Positions 19,620 to 27,794 of a DNA stretch of 64,000 nt are shown piece after piece. The notes beneath the pieces were generated by a model. It was given only the letters and a program-made list of their open reading frames with translations. It did not search any database and was not told the origin of the DNA. The DNA comes from Billgrantia lactosivorans (lineage in GTDB: Bacteria > Pseudomonadota > Gammaproteobacteria > Pseudomonadales > Halomonadaceae). The translations under genes and the position numbers were made by a program. Within the stretch, counting starts at the first letter, position 1. Every line of letters begins with the position of its first letter. Location of the stretch: NCBI RefSeq assembly GCF_003254665.1, contig NZ_QHGY01000007.1, positions 1 through 64,000 of the forward strand, given 5' to 3'.

Positions 19620-19957
19620 CCCTTATCGAAACCGTTCTGGGAGCAGAGCCGATCGTCTACATGGACTGGTCACGCCCCCTGTTGCTGCGATCCTTGGGAC
19701 TTGATGCCCAAATTCTGACCGCCAACCCCTTCGAGTCCCCTATGGCGGACCGCTATGAGGCCGGGGAGCTCGCTTGTACGGAATCTCCCGAACTGTATGG
19801 CGTGACACCTCCCGAAGGGTATCGGCTGCTGACAAGCGGGCCGTCCGAAGATGGCGAGCTGGTTTGGGCCATCTACGTGTGCCCCGTCACCCGTCTCGGC
19901 GAGCGGTTCCTGGAAGAGATCAGCGGGGCGGACTGCCGGGAGGTGCGCCATGGTTGA
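19616..19957 (+). CDS. Small hypothetical protein 3 of the maintenance operon
   Basis: A 113-residue acidic protein, not recognised. Visible features are the motif EPIVYMDWSRPLLLRSLGLD near the N-terminus and ELVWAIYVCPVTRLGERFLEEI near the C-terminus. It starts on the stop of the preceding gene and overlaps the following one by eight bases. Translation coupling with its neighbours is likely. Confidence 0.6.
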   Translation: MTLIETVLGAEPIVYMDWSRPLLLRSLGLDAQILTANPFESPMADRYEAGELACTESPELYGVTPPEGYRLLTSGPSEDGELVWAIYVCPVTRLGERFLEEISGADCREVRHG

Positions 19958-20162
19958 TTACCTTCGCGGAACTAAACGTGGGATCGAGCGCGTCGTGCGC
20001 TATGCCGAGGCACACGGCTGGAGTGTCGAGCGTACTCGGGGTGGCAACGTAAAGCTCAGCAAGTCCGGATGCTCCCCAGTGTTCACTAGGTTCACACCCA
20101 GCGATAGCAAGCGCTCTGCGGGCGTGACGTCGACGCAACGAGAGGGACTGACCCATGGCTGA
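19950..20162 (+). CDS. Small HicA-like protein
   Basis: A 70-residue protein. Its order of features (a helix ending in HGW, then ERTRGG, a short strand KLSK, then VFTRFTPSDSKR and a final helix) recalls the dsRNA-binding fold of HicA mRNA interferases. The His expected in the G-S-H position is Asn here, so it should not be an active ribonuclease even if the fold is right. No HicB antitoxin is adjacent. It overlaps both neighbours by eight bases. The family link is tentative. Confidence 0.5.
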   Translation: MVDYLRGTKRGIERVVRYAEAHGWSVERTRGGNVKLSKSGCSPVFTRFTPSDSKRSAGVTSTQREGLTHG

Positions 20163-20664
20163 CCTCATCAAGCTCCATCGACAGCCGCTGTCGACGGGAT
20201 GCCGATACTTCGAGATCCCTCGGTGGAACGTCATGACACTAGGAGTAGGCACCCAGCATCTCGACGCCTTCCGTGACCGGTTCCAGGCCTGGCTCGAGGT
20301 GCGCCCTCATCGCCAGACCCGTCACAACCACCAGACGCTCTCCCTGCTGGCCGATTGTCGGGTACTGCTGCAGGCCGCTACTTGCCGCCTGAGTACACCC
20401 CATGAACGCCTGCGCTGGCAGGTCCTGGAAATGAGCGAACTGACGGATCGCCAACTGATGCTCGTTATCCTCGACACCCTTGGCGAGGTCGATCGCAGTC
20501 TGATCGCCCTGCGTCGCGACGAGTGTCGCCTCACCGGCGAACCCGACCGGGAACTGACCCCAATCATTCACAACCTGCTCCGGTTCGTTCGGCGAATCGA
20601 ACACCTGCTGGACCCAGCGCCGGGTAAGGTGCTGACGCTCAAGGAGGATTCATCGCATGAGTAA
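20155..20664 (+). CDS. ICE maintenance-region hypothetical protein
   Basis: A 169-residue, probably all-helical cytoplasmic protein that I cannot name. It has a long central helical stretch (TDRQLMLVILDTLGEVDRSLIALRRDECRL) and Arg-rich ends. It starts eight bases before the previous stop and overlaps parB by eight bases, so it is part of the same operon. The position just ahead of parB is consistent with a partition or regulatory accessory role, but that is guesswork. Confidence 0.6.
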   Translation: MADLIKLHRQPLSTGCRYFEIPRWNVMTLGVGTQHLDAFRDRFQAWLEVRPHRQTRHNHQTLSLLADCRVLLQAATCRLSTPHERLRWQVLEMSELTDRQLMLVILDTLGEVDRSLIALRRDECRLTGEPDRELTPIIHNLLRFVRRIEHLLDPAPGKVLTLKEDSSHE

Positions 20665-22591
20665 ACATAGGCACCCCTCCCAGGAGGAGCTGATGGAAAA
20701 GCTCAGGACGCCGGGACCGGCCCTTCAGAGCGAGCCGGTCGAGACCGTCGGTCCGCCTCTGGCCGAGCAGGGGATCGAGGTCACCCTGGACAAACTGCGG
20801 CCTTACGACCGCAACCCCCGGACGCTGCGCAACCCGAAATACGAGGAGATCAAGGCCTCGATCCGCGAGGTCGGGCTAAAGCATGCACCGGTGGTCACGC
20901 AGCGTCCCGGCGATGACAAGTACATGATCAGCGACGGGGGCAACACCCGACTGCAGATCCTGCGCGAGCTCTACGAGGAGACAGGCGAGGAGCGGTTCCG
21001 CAAGTTCCACTGCATTTTTCGCCCCTGGGTCTCCGAGGCGCATATCCTCGCCGGCCACCTGTCCGAGAATGAGACCCGAGGCGACCTCTTCTGGATCGAG
21101 AAGTCGCTGGGTACCCAGCAACTCAAGGAAACGCTGGAGGCCGAGGCCGGCAGGACGCTTTCCCAACGTGAATTGGCCAAGCGTGCCAAAGAGTTGGGGT
21201 TTGCTCTGAACCAAAGTCACATCAGCAAGATGCTCTACACGGTCGAGCACTTCTGGCCGACGCTGCCCCTGACGCTGGAAAGCGGTATGGGCAAGGATCA
21301 AGTCCAGAAACTTATCGGTTACCGCGAGGCCTGCCTGCTAATCTGGCGGCGCTGCGAGGTCGACGAGAGCGACTTCGGTCCCGCCTGGCACGAGACCATG
21401 GCCTACTTCGATCACGAAGGCCAGACGGTACTGCCGTGGTCCATCGTCGAGGACCGCCTGCTGGGTATGCTCGAGGATGCCACCGGGGCGCACCTCAATC
21501 CCATCGATTACGCGCTGCGGACGATCCTCGATTTTCGCAAGCGGCGCTGGTCACTCGAGGAGCACGACGAGGATATCTGGCGGCCGCTTGATGTGGAGAT
21601 GGAACGCTTGCGCGATCCCGATGCGCATCCCTTGACCTATTTTCCGCCTCTGCCCGGTGAAGAGAGCAAGGGGGAGAGTGGCCGGCGGCGGGCGAATGCA
21701 AGACCCACCCAGCCGCAGGAACCGGATTCCATCCCCTTGCCACCGTCTCCGTCAACTGTCCGGAACGACGGGAAGATGGATGACCCGAACCGACAGCAGG
21801 ATGAAGAGCAACCGGCGGCCACTTCCCGACACGAGCTCGAGGAGCTGAGGCAACAGGTGGAACGCCTGCAGCAGGAGAATGCCTCGCTGCAGAGCCCGCC
21901 GTCCTCATTCCAAGCGGCGCCCGATTTCGACGTTGGTGATGACACGGAACTGTCGATGCCTCTGGCTGCCCCGTCCGAGCCGCTGAATGACGAGGAGTGT
22001 CAGCGGCGCCTCGATGCCCTGAGCCTGGGAAACAGCCAGGACTCGGGAGAGACGGAGAGTTTCCGGCGCACCCGCGAATGGTTGAGTCGCCAGCAGGGCG
22101 AGGAGCCCATCGACTTCGAGGACAACGCCCTGCGTGCCGTGCCGCTGCGCTCGGCAGAACCGATCTATCCGGTCATGGACATCTGGGCCATCGAACCGGC
22201 CTTTCGTGACGCCGACCGCATGCGCACCGAGATCGGCTATTTCGCCGTGGCCATCGCTCGCTGGGGCGGCATCAATCTTCCTCACGAGCATCAGGCCGTG
22301 ATTCCGCATCACGTGAAGCCACATTACAAGGGCCTCGGGTACCACCTCGAGCCGCTCTCGGACGAGCAGGTTCAGAGCCCCCGGGCCCAGCGGGTCTGGC
22401 AGCTATTGGCGGGGCTGATCGGCGAAGTGAATCCCGCTTATCCCATCGATGTCACCCTGATGGGTGAACTACTGGGTACAGCCTCGAATGACGACATCTT
22501 GCCCGACGAGATCCTGGTGCGCCTTTACCGCATGGTGCGGTTGATGCGCGCCCTGCGAGCACAACTTGGCGAAGGGGGCGAAGACTCATGA
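20657..22591 (+). CDS. ParB family protein of PFGI-1 type ICEs
   Basis: A 644-residue protein. The N-terminal ParB/Sulfiredoxin-like nuclease-fold domain is clear: VTLDKLRPYDRNPRT, VGLKHAPVV, MISDGGNTRLQILREL, then GDLFWIEK and a helix-turn-helix segment (SQRELAKRAKELGF...SHISKML) near residues 172-193. A long disordered middle with Gln/Glu-rich coiled coil (LEELRQQVERLQQEN) precedes a C-terminal domain. It matches the ICE-specific long ParB family (TIGR03764, from memory). With parA it may act in partition, or with the next gene as a transfer activator, as I recall for BisD of ICEclc. Its stop overlaps the DUF2857 start. Confidence 0.85.
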   Translation: MSKHRHPSQEELMEKLRTPGPALQSEPVETVGPPLAEQGIEVTLDKLRPYDRNPRTLRNPKYEEIKASIREVGLKHAPVVTQRPGDDKYMISDGGNTRLQILRELYEETGEERFRKFHCIFRPWVSEAHILAGHLSENETRGDLFWIEKSLGTQQLKETLEAEAGRTLSQRELAKRAKELGFALNQSHISKMLYTVEHFWPTLPLTLESGMGKDQVQKLIGYREACLLIWRRCEVDESDFGPAWHETMAYFDHEGQTVLPWSIVEDRLLGMLEDATGAHLNPIDYALRTILDFRKRRWSLEEHDEDIWRPLDVEMERLRDPDAHPLTYFPPLPGEESKGESGRRRANARPTQPQEPDSIPLPPSPSTVRNDGKMDDPNRQQDEEQPAATSRHELEELRQQVERLQQENASLQSPPSSFQAAPDFDVGDDTELSMPLAAPSEPLNDEECQRRLDALSLGNSQDSGETESFRRTREWLSRQQGEEPIDFEDNALRAVPLRSAEPIYPVMDIWAIEPAFRDADRMRTEIGYFAVAIARWGGINLPHEHQAVIPHHVKPHYKGLGYHLEPLSDEQVQSPRAQRVWQLLAGLIGEVNPAYPIDVTLMGELLGTASNDDILPDEILVRLYRMVRLMRALRAQLGEGGEDS

Positions 22592-23235
22592 GCATGCGGA
22601 CGTTGACTCATGCACTGCTGGCCCAGGCGATTGGATACGTGAGGGAGGGCAACATGCGCCGCGCCCGGGCCCTCGGCTTCAGCGATGATGAGCTCCGTGA
22701 ACTGCGGCGCATGTCCGCGACGGATCTGGCATCGCTGGCTAGTGACGGTCCCGCTGTGTGCCGTCTCTCCGTCGATCACGAGATGCTGCTGGCAATCATG
22801 CGACGATTGACCCAGGACCACGATCGCGAGCTGCAGATTGATCGCTGTCTGGCGCTCGGCGCGAGCGTTCAGATGATGGGCGACTTCTTTGGTCTCACCG
22901 GTAATGATTGCTCGACCCGCCGCTCCTTGCTGGGCCTCGAGACGCGACAGGGCCGTCTGGCCATGCCCGTGGAGGAGGATGAACATGATGCCTGGCATCG
23001 CTGGCAGCAGATCGCTCAGGAGCCCCAGGATCCTCAACGGGCGCCTGAGGACATTCGGGGCATGATGGTGTTGGCTGAGGAGACCGGGATCCCCTTGGCC
23101 GTGGTCTGGCATCTGGTCAAGGCTTGGACATCTCCGGATGAGCCGCTTAGCGAGCTCCCTCACCACGATGAGCCGGAGGAGGACGAGAGCGAGGATAATC
23201 AACTGACGGGAGGGCGGGTATGGGCCGCCATGTAG
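22588..23235 (+). CDS. DUF2857 protein, possible BisC-type transfer activator
   Basis: A 215-residue protein with the DUF2857 hallmark near residue 90: FFGLTGNDCSTRRSLLGLETRQGR. The family is weakly related to FlhC. In ICEclc, as I recall, a DUF2857 protein (BisC) works with a ParB-domain protein (BisD) to switch on the transfer genes; here the two genes are also adjacent, overlapping by four bases. The C-terminus is very acidic (DEPEEDESEDN). A role in activating the promoters with the TTAACATT motif is an inference. Confidence 0.75.
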   Translation: MSMRTLTHALLAQAIGYVREGNMRRARALGFSDDELRELRRMSATDLASLASDGPAVCRLSVDHEMLLAIMRRLTQDHDRELQIDRCLALGASVQMMGDFFGLTGNDCSTRRSLLGLETRQGRLAMPVEEDEHDAWHRWQQIAQEPQDPQRAPEDIRGMMVLAEETGIPLAVVWHLVKAWTSPDEPLSELPHHDEPEEDESEDNQLTGGRVWAAM

Positions 23236-24569
23236 CTGACTGGCGAATTCTGGTCGGTCGCGCGGCAGCAGCCATTACCCAGCGCCGAGGCCCTCATGCC
23301 TCGGCGCTGGAGAGTGGCGACGAGAGTCCGGATGGCCTGCTCTTCCTGGGTAATCCACACGAGACCGTGCCGCGTGCGCTGTTACTCGATCGTCGTCTGG
23401 GTGCCGTCGACATCCTTGGCTGGCAGATGATTCGTTTACTGGCCAATGCGGATCGCACGACAGCCTTCCCCACCTACGACGACCTCCAGCCACTGCTGCG
23501 CAATGGCGTCGATAGCCAGGCTTCCCGGGGAACCGTTGCGAGGGTTATCGCCGTGCTGCGATTGACCCGGTGGCTGAGTCTGGCGCATCGCGCCAGGAAC
23601 GAAACCAATGGTCGGGTTATCGGCAATGTATACGTCCTGCATGACGAGCCGGTGGATACAGCGGAAGCCAGTCTGCTGGATGACGGCTACATCGATTTTG
23701 TCTTGCAGAGCTGTCGTCACAAGAACCGCATCGTGCGAGAGGTCGCGATTACCATGCGGGCCGAGCTCGAAGAAGCGGGTGCCCTTTCCGATGCGGGTGC
23801 CGCGGACCTGGCCGCCGACATTACTCCGGTGACGAGGCTGAATCGTCGGTCTCGGCGTTTCCAGGAGATGCAGTCGCAAGAGAGAGCTCAAAGTTCACCT
23901 TGTGATTACGGACAGTTCGCGATCGATTCCCGACAGTTCGCCACGCGAACTCAGTCGAAAAACAAGGGTTTATCACTTAGTTCTCCACGCGAACTAAGTG
24001 GCCCTGCTTCGCGAACTGACCTCAGTTCTCCACGCGAACTCATTGAGGAATCAATGCCTTATCGCTTAGTTCGCGACGCGTACTCAGTCCCTACAGTAGT
24101 ACGTAGTAGTAAGATACTTACTACGAGTACCAGTATTGGAAACCAGGACTCGCGACACGAGCTGTTCTGGTCGGATCATCTCGAGCTGAGCGCCGATGAG
24201 AGGCGGGTGCTCAAGGATGGAATGAGCGACCTGCCCAACGATATCCGTCAGGCGGTCTTGGACGAAACGTCGGGACGCGTGGCCGCCGGCAAGAGCGACA
24301 ATCCGCGAGGTCTCCTCCATGCATTGATACGGCGTGCCAAGACGGGGGAATTCCGTGCAACCCGATTCGCTCAACAACAGGCAGAGCGCCGTGGTGAGCG
24401 TTACATCACGGACACTTCGGACTCGGACAAGTCCCATTCACCAAGTGACACATCGCCGACAAGGCCCGTTCCAGCCCACCATTTCGTGAGCCCACCGCCG
24501 GCAGTGACTCGCCAAGAGGCGGAAGCGGCCAGAGCGGAAATGCTCGCGTCACTAGGAATCAAACATTAG
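23220..24569 (+). CDS. STY4528-like ICE/pathogenicity-island protein
   Basis: A 449-residue protein matching, from memory, the STY4528 family found next to the ParB and DUF2857 genes in these elements. The N-terminal 180 residues are conserved (DGLLFLGNPHETVPRALLLD, GWQMIRLLAN, RGTVARVIAVLRLTRWLSL) and look like a winged-helix replication-initiator type domain. The middle (about 230-310) is low-complexity and coincides with a cluster of DNA palindromes. The C-terminal part has SDLPNDIRQAVLDE and a basic helix. The start overlaps the preceding gene by 16 bases. Confidence 0.75.
   Translation: MGRHVADWRILVGRAAAAITQRRGPHASALESGDESPDGLLFLGNPHETVPRALLLDRRLGAVDILGWQMIRLLANADRTTAFPTYDDLQPLLRNGVDSQASRGTVARVIAVLRLTRWLSLAHRARNETNGRVIGNVYVLHDEPVDTAEASLLDDGYIDFVLQSCRHKNRIVREVAITMRAELEEAGALSDAGAADLAADITPVTRLNRRSRRFQEMQSQERAQSSPCDYGQFAIDSRQFATRTQSKNKGLSLSSPRELSGPASRTDLSSPRELIEESMPYRLVRDAYSVPTVVRSSKILTTSTSIGNQDSRHELFWSDHLELSADERRVLKDGMSDLPNDIRQAVLDETSGRVAAGKSDNPRGLLHALIRRAKTGEFRATRFAQQQAERRGERYITDTSDSDKSHSPSDTSPTRPVPAHHFVSPPPAVTRQEAEAARAEMLASLGIKH
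23935..24085. repeat. Cluster of AGTTCnCCACGCGAACT palindromes inside the STY4528-like gene
   Basis: A 17-base element, AGTTC-TCCACGC-GAACT, occurs exactly at 23979-23995 and 24024-24040. A one-base variant with arms extended to AGTTCG/CGAACT is at 23935-23951. The middle copy is flanked so that a 10-bp perfect inverted repeat forms (CACTTAGTTC / GAACTAAGTG, 23974-24000). Partial copies lie at about 24008-24015 and 24066-24080. They look like protein-binding sites, such as parS or operators. Confidence 0.75.
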
Positions 24570-24683
24570 GCGGGAGCACAGGAAACACGTTTCTGTGCAA
24601 TTACGTTTTCATATAGCCCGCCGTAGAGCGCACGCGCCACAGTGCAGATCACATTGATGATCAAACTGGAAGGGGGACCGGAT

Positions 24684-25412
24684 ATGGCCCTAGAGGCGAA
24701 CTCGATGGGTGCCTTGCGCAGCAAGATCAATCTAAGCCTGCATACCTATCACGCTACCAGGCTGTGGTGGGGGCGTGGGGTTGAGAGTGGCAAGCCTCAG
24801 ATCATCGGCTTGCGACAGTTTCTCTTCCTCGTTGGTGCGATCCAGCGCAATGCCACTCGCGACGATCCTTACGCTGATCACTGGATGCTGCTGATCGATG
24901 GCAAGCTGGAGGAAGTGCGGGACAAGCTGGATACCGCACTGGCCGATGCCGAGCGGCTCCTGGAGCAGATCCCCAGTGAGCTCACCATCGAAGAGAACGT
25001 CAACCAACGGCCCTTCACCACCCCAGTCTATACCGGTGGCCAGCAGGGCTGGTTGGCCCTTCGTCTGCTGATCGACTTCGATCGTTTGGTACGCCACCTC
25101 TTGCTCGCTAGCCATGTAGCCATCCTGTCGAGGGATGGAACATACGATCGACTACGGACAGCCAATCACGCGTTGCGCAGCCTGTGCGCCTTTCCCCAGC
25201 GCTACCCTGGCTACAGCGGCATCACTCGTGATGACGTTGCCGCCAACAACGCCAAGGCTCGAGAGGCGCGGGAGAAGTTCGGAGAGTTACCCCAGGATGT
25301 GCTCGATGGGACGCGGCGCAGCCCGTATGCCCCGTCAGTCCAAAAACCTCAGCAGGTGGCAGCAGAGGATACCGTGTCCGAGGCCAATCCCGATCAAGGT
25401 TCCAACAATTAG
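24684..25412 (+). CDS. PFL_4669 family ICE protein
   Basis: A 242-residue protein matching, from memory, the PFL_4669/TIGR03761 family of PFGI-1 elements, with the segments LSLHTYHATRLWWGR, ADHWMLLIDGKLEE and HALRSLCAFPQRYPGYSG. Function unknown; it is always in the replication-side block. The frame is open from a GTG at 24642, but an AAGGGGGA ribosome site about seven bases before the ATG at 24684 favours that start. The array of ~59-bp repeats begins about 90 bp after the stop. Confidence 0.8.
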   Translation: MALEANSMGALRSKINLSLHTYHATRLWWGRGVESGKPQIIGLRQFLFLVGAIQRNATRDDPYADHWMLLIDGKLEEVRDKLDTALADAERLLEQIPSELTIEENVNQRPFTTPVYTGGQQGWLALRLLIDFDRLVRHLLLASHVAILSRDGTYDRLRTANHALRSLCAFPQRYPGYSGITRDDVAANNAKAREAREKFGELPQDVLDGTRRSPYAPSVQKPQQVAAEDTVSEANPDQGSNN

Positions 25413-25504
25413 AAGGAAGGGCCGCTGAAAGGATCGCCTTGAGATCGAGGTAATGGCGATTGGTGACCGTGTCACAAGGAAGCCGTGTGACCATGGCAGA
25501 GATA

Positions 25505-25850
25505 GGACCTCAGGGTGATTCCGCCGGAATCAATTTAACTTAGGGTCACGGCAGCCAGTGGAGGACCTCAGAGTGATTCCGCCGGAATCAATTTAACTTA
25601 GGGTCACGGCAAGCCAGTGGAGAACCTCAGGGTGATTCCGCCGGAATCAATTTAGCTTAGGGTCACGGCAGCCAGGTGGAGGACCTCAGGGTGATTCCGC
25701 CGGAATCAATTTAACTTAGGGTCACGGCAAGCCAGTGGAGAACCTCAGGGTGATTCCGCCGGAATCAATTTAACTTAGGGTCACGGCAGCCAGGTGGAGG
25801 ACCTCAGGGTGATTCCGCCGGAATCAATTTAACTTTGGGCCATGACAGGG
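25505..25850. repeat. Six direct repeats of 58-59 bp (iteron-like array)
   Basis: Copies begin at 25505, 25563, 25622, 25681, 25740 and 25799, the last one breaking down after about 40 bases. Each holds the perfect palindrome TGATTCCG-C-CGGAATCA, then CAATTTAACTTAGGGTCACGG. Two spacer variants alternate (AAGCCAGTGG and AGCCAGGTGG), showing that units 2-3 and 4-5 arose by duplication of a pair. The copies are contiguous with no variable spacers. An origin (oriV) or partition site is the likeliest role. The rest of the 25413-25928 interval shows no gene. Confidence 0.93.
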
Positions 25851-25928
25851 CGGATGGAAAAGCGTCACAAGTGAAAGCTCAAGCAAGATGGCTAGGGAAG
25901 TGATCCTCTTTTGAATGACACAGGACGC

Positions 25929-26453
25929 ATGGACATGGCAATCGAAATGATGGCACCAAGTCGCTACCACGGATCAGCACCAGGTAGCTCCAGTGAGGCC
26001 GCACCCAATGCCTACGCAAAGGGCCTTTTGAAACCCTTTAAGGGTAAGGGGGGCATGATCCGATTGAGAGATGAACTCGAGGCGGAAGCAGCGGCGATGG
26101 TTCAGGAGGCCGTGAATATCGAGCAGCAATATAACTTCGGTCTACTCTCCAAACTCGGTCTGCTGATACGACATCATGGAGAGCACAATCACCGAGTGCC
26201 CTACCTCAGGTGGCGTGACCGAAAAGCCAGGAAGATGGGAAATGCCTTATGGGAGGGAGCGATGGCGCGGCGAGACCTCTCAGAACCAATGCGACGAGAG
26301 CTTTATGACATCGAAGTGCTTCGGTGTCTGTTCAATGCCCAGGCGGGCGTCATCAATTCCGAGCTGCGTCGGCTTCGTTCGGTAATCCCCACCTTGGAGC
26401 GGGCCGATCAAGTCTTGGCAAGAGAAGTGAAAAAACCTCTCGATATTTTTTAA
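25929..26453 (+). CDS. DUF3158-like ICE protein
   Basis: A 174-residue basic protein that I place, from memory and position, in the DUF3158 family lying between PFL_4669 and ssb in these elements. It has the segments LLKPFKGKGGMIRLRDELE and HNHRVPYLRWRDRKARKMGNALWE and helical ends. The frame extends to a TTG at 25911; the ATG at 25929 is used here but no ribosome site is convincing for either, so the start is uncertain. The first TTAACATT motif overlaps its stop codon. Confidence 0.65.
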   Translation: MDMAIEMMAPSRYHGSAPGSSSEAAPNAYAKGLLKPFKGKGGMIRLRDELEAEAAAMVQEAVNIEQQYNFGLLSKLGLLIRHHGEHNHRVPYLRWRDRKARKMGNALWEGAMARRDLSEPMRRELYDIEVLRCLFNAQAGVINSELRRLRSVIPTLERADQVLAREVKKPLDIF

Positions 26454-26461
26454 CATTTTCC
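26450..26461 (+). promoter_or_regulatory. TTAACATT motif upstream of ssb
   Basis: The sequence TTAACATTTTCC lies 75 bases before the ssb start codon. Three other transcription units of the element have the same motif at nearly the same distance. Confidence 0.6.
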
Positions 26462-26524
26462 CGAGACAGACTTGGGCCTTCGCAGGACTCTAGTGGCACA
26501 CCCCTTGTGGCATAGGAGCTTCTG

Positions 26525-27025
26525 ATGAGCACACGGTTTATTGGTGAGGGCAACATCGGGTCCGATCCGATCGTTAAGATGTTTCCCGACAACGGCAACC
26601 AGCCGCCCCGTGGCGTGATGCGCTTGAATGTTCGCTTCGACAACCTGGTACCAACCGAGCATGGGCTGATCGATCGTGGCGGCTTCTGGGCCAATGTCGA
26701 AATTTGGGGACGCCAGGTCGAGGAGTGGTCGACGTTGTATCAGCGCAGTCAGCGTGTCCTGGTGATAGGACGCATGGTACTGGATACCTGGGAGAAGGAT
26801 GGGGAGGAGCAGTCGGCATTCAAGGTCCAGGCGGATCGAGTCGGGATCCTGCCGTATCGAGTTTTGGCTGTGGAGATGGACAGCGCCGCTTCTCAGAGTG
26901 GGACGCCGCCGGAACAGCGTACCGCTGTGCCGCCAGCCGACATGCAGCCTTCAACCGACGCCTCCGGCTATGGTGCCGCTGACGGATCTGGCACTGATGG
27001 CGGCGGCATGCGAGAGAGGGTGTGA
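26525..27025 (+). CDS. ssb: Single-stranded DNA-binding protein (ICE type)
   Basis: A 166-residue OB-fold protein with the ICE-type SSB pattern: FIGEGNIGSDPIVK at the start, MRLNVRFDN, GGFWANVEIWG, RVLVIGRMVLDTWEKDG and a Ser/Gly/Pro-rich C-terminal tail. The tail lacks the usual DDDIPF tip and ends in a basic MRERV. It should coat single-stranded DNA during transfer or replication of the element, together with TopB downstream. A TAGGAG site precedes the ATG. The stop overlaps the region where the next gene starts. Confidence 0.85.
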   Translation: MSTRFIGEGNIGSDPIVKMFPDNGNQPPRGVMRLNVRFDNLVPTEHGLIDRGGFWANVEIWGRQVEEWSTLYQRSQRVLVIGRMVLDTWEKDGEEQSAFKVQADRVGILPYRVLAVEMDSAASQSGTPPEQRTAVPPADMQPSTDASGYGAADGSGTDGGGMRERV

Positions 27026-27027
27026 CG

Positions 27028-27594
27028 ATGAGGAGTTATTTCCTGCTGCCATTTGGGGTCGCTGCTTTGGCCATCGCCGGGTGTACCACGCACGACCATG
27101 TATATTCCCAAGGGCGGTGTTTGACCTGCATCAACAACCCATTCACGGGTGAGCCCGTCAACTACGATACGGAAGATGAGCAGCCGATGCCCTCCGAGCA
27201 TGCATCCAAGGCAGCAAGTGCTCCCGTAGTGCCGACTACGTTCGTTCTCAACGTCCCGATCGATGTCGATACAGCCTATGCGAGGCTGCGGAGTGCTTTC
27301 GGATTCCGGTCGGACGCCGACTTCAATAACGATCTTCGCAGTGATCGGCTCATGCAGATGGATGAGGCATATCACTATGAAGCCACTCCTGGGGCTTTCT
27401 ATCGTCTCAGCGACTATGACAAGCAGGTGGTCGACGGTGTGGAGCACAGCATCATTCTGAGGGCTGAGATCCAACGAGATGGAGTTGGCTCTAGGATTCA
27501 GATGGGGTTCATGCCGGCAGGGAGCAGTCGCACCTTCGACCTCGACGCAATGAAGGCGGCAATTCAGCAGCGTGCCGAGGCCGCGCTGTTGTAA
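27028..27594 (+). CDS. Hypothetical lipoprotein
   Basis: A 188-residue predicted lipoprotein with signal peptide and lipobox (ALAIAGC, Cys near residue 18), followed by a small Cys-containing segment (GRCLTCINNPFTGEPVNYD). The rest is alpha/beta without a motif I know; related lipoproteins occur in other elements. The ATG at 27028 is preferred over the overlapping GTG at 27022 because an AGAGGG site is better spaced to it. It is cotranscribed with ssb. Confidence 0.65.
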   Translation: MRSYFLLPFGVAALAIAGCTTHDHVYSQGRCLTCINNPFTGEPVNYDTEDEQPMPSEHASKAASAPVVPTTFVLNVPIDVDTAYARLRSAFGFRSDADFNNDLRSDRLMQMDEAYHYEATPGAFYRLSDYDKQVVDGVEHSIILRAEIQRDGVGSRIQMGFMPAGSSRTFDLDAMKAAIQQRAEAALL

Positions 27595-27794
27595 CGAGGC
27601 AATATGGACCACAGATGCAGATCTGTTCATCACCGATGCCTGGAGGGGACAGCGGAATTCCGGGTGCGCAGCCGAGGAGTGGCTGCTAAAGGATCCAGGC
27701 CGTCGGCAAGTGCCTTGCTCCCCCTTGCGGTCTTCTATGTGGCGTTGGCAATGTAGATTACCCACGCACAGATCCGCATTGACGCGCAGGTGGC

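Noticed and set aside
25505..25850. CRISPR array
   Set aside because: The units are contiguous tandem copies about 59 bases long with no unique spacers, and no cas genes are near.
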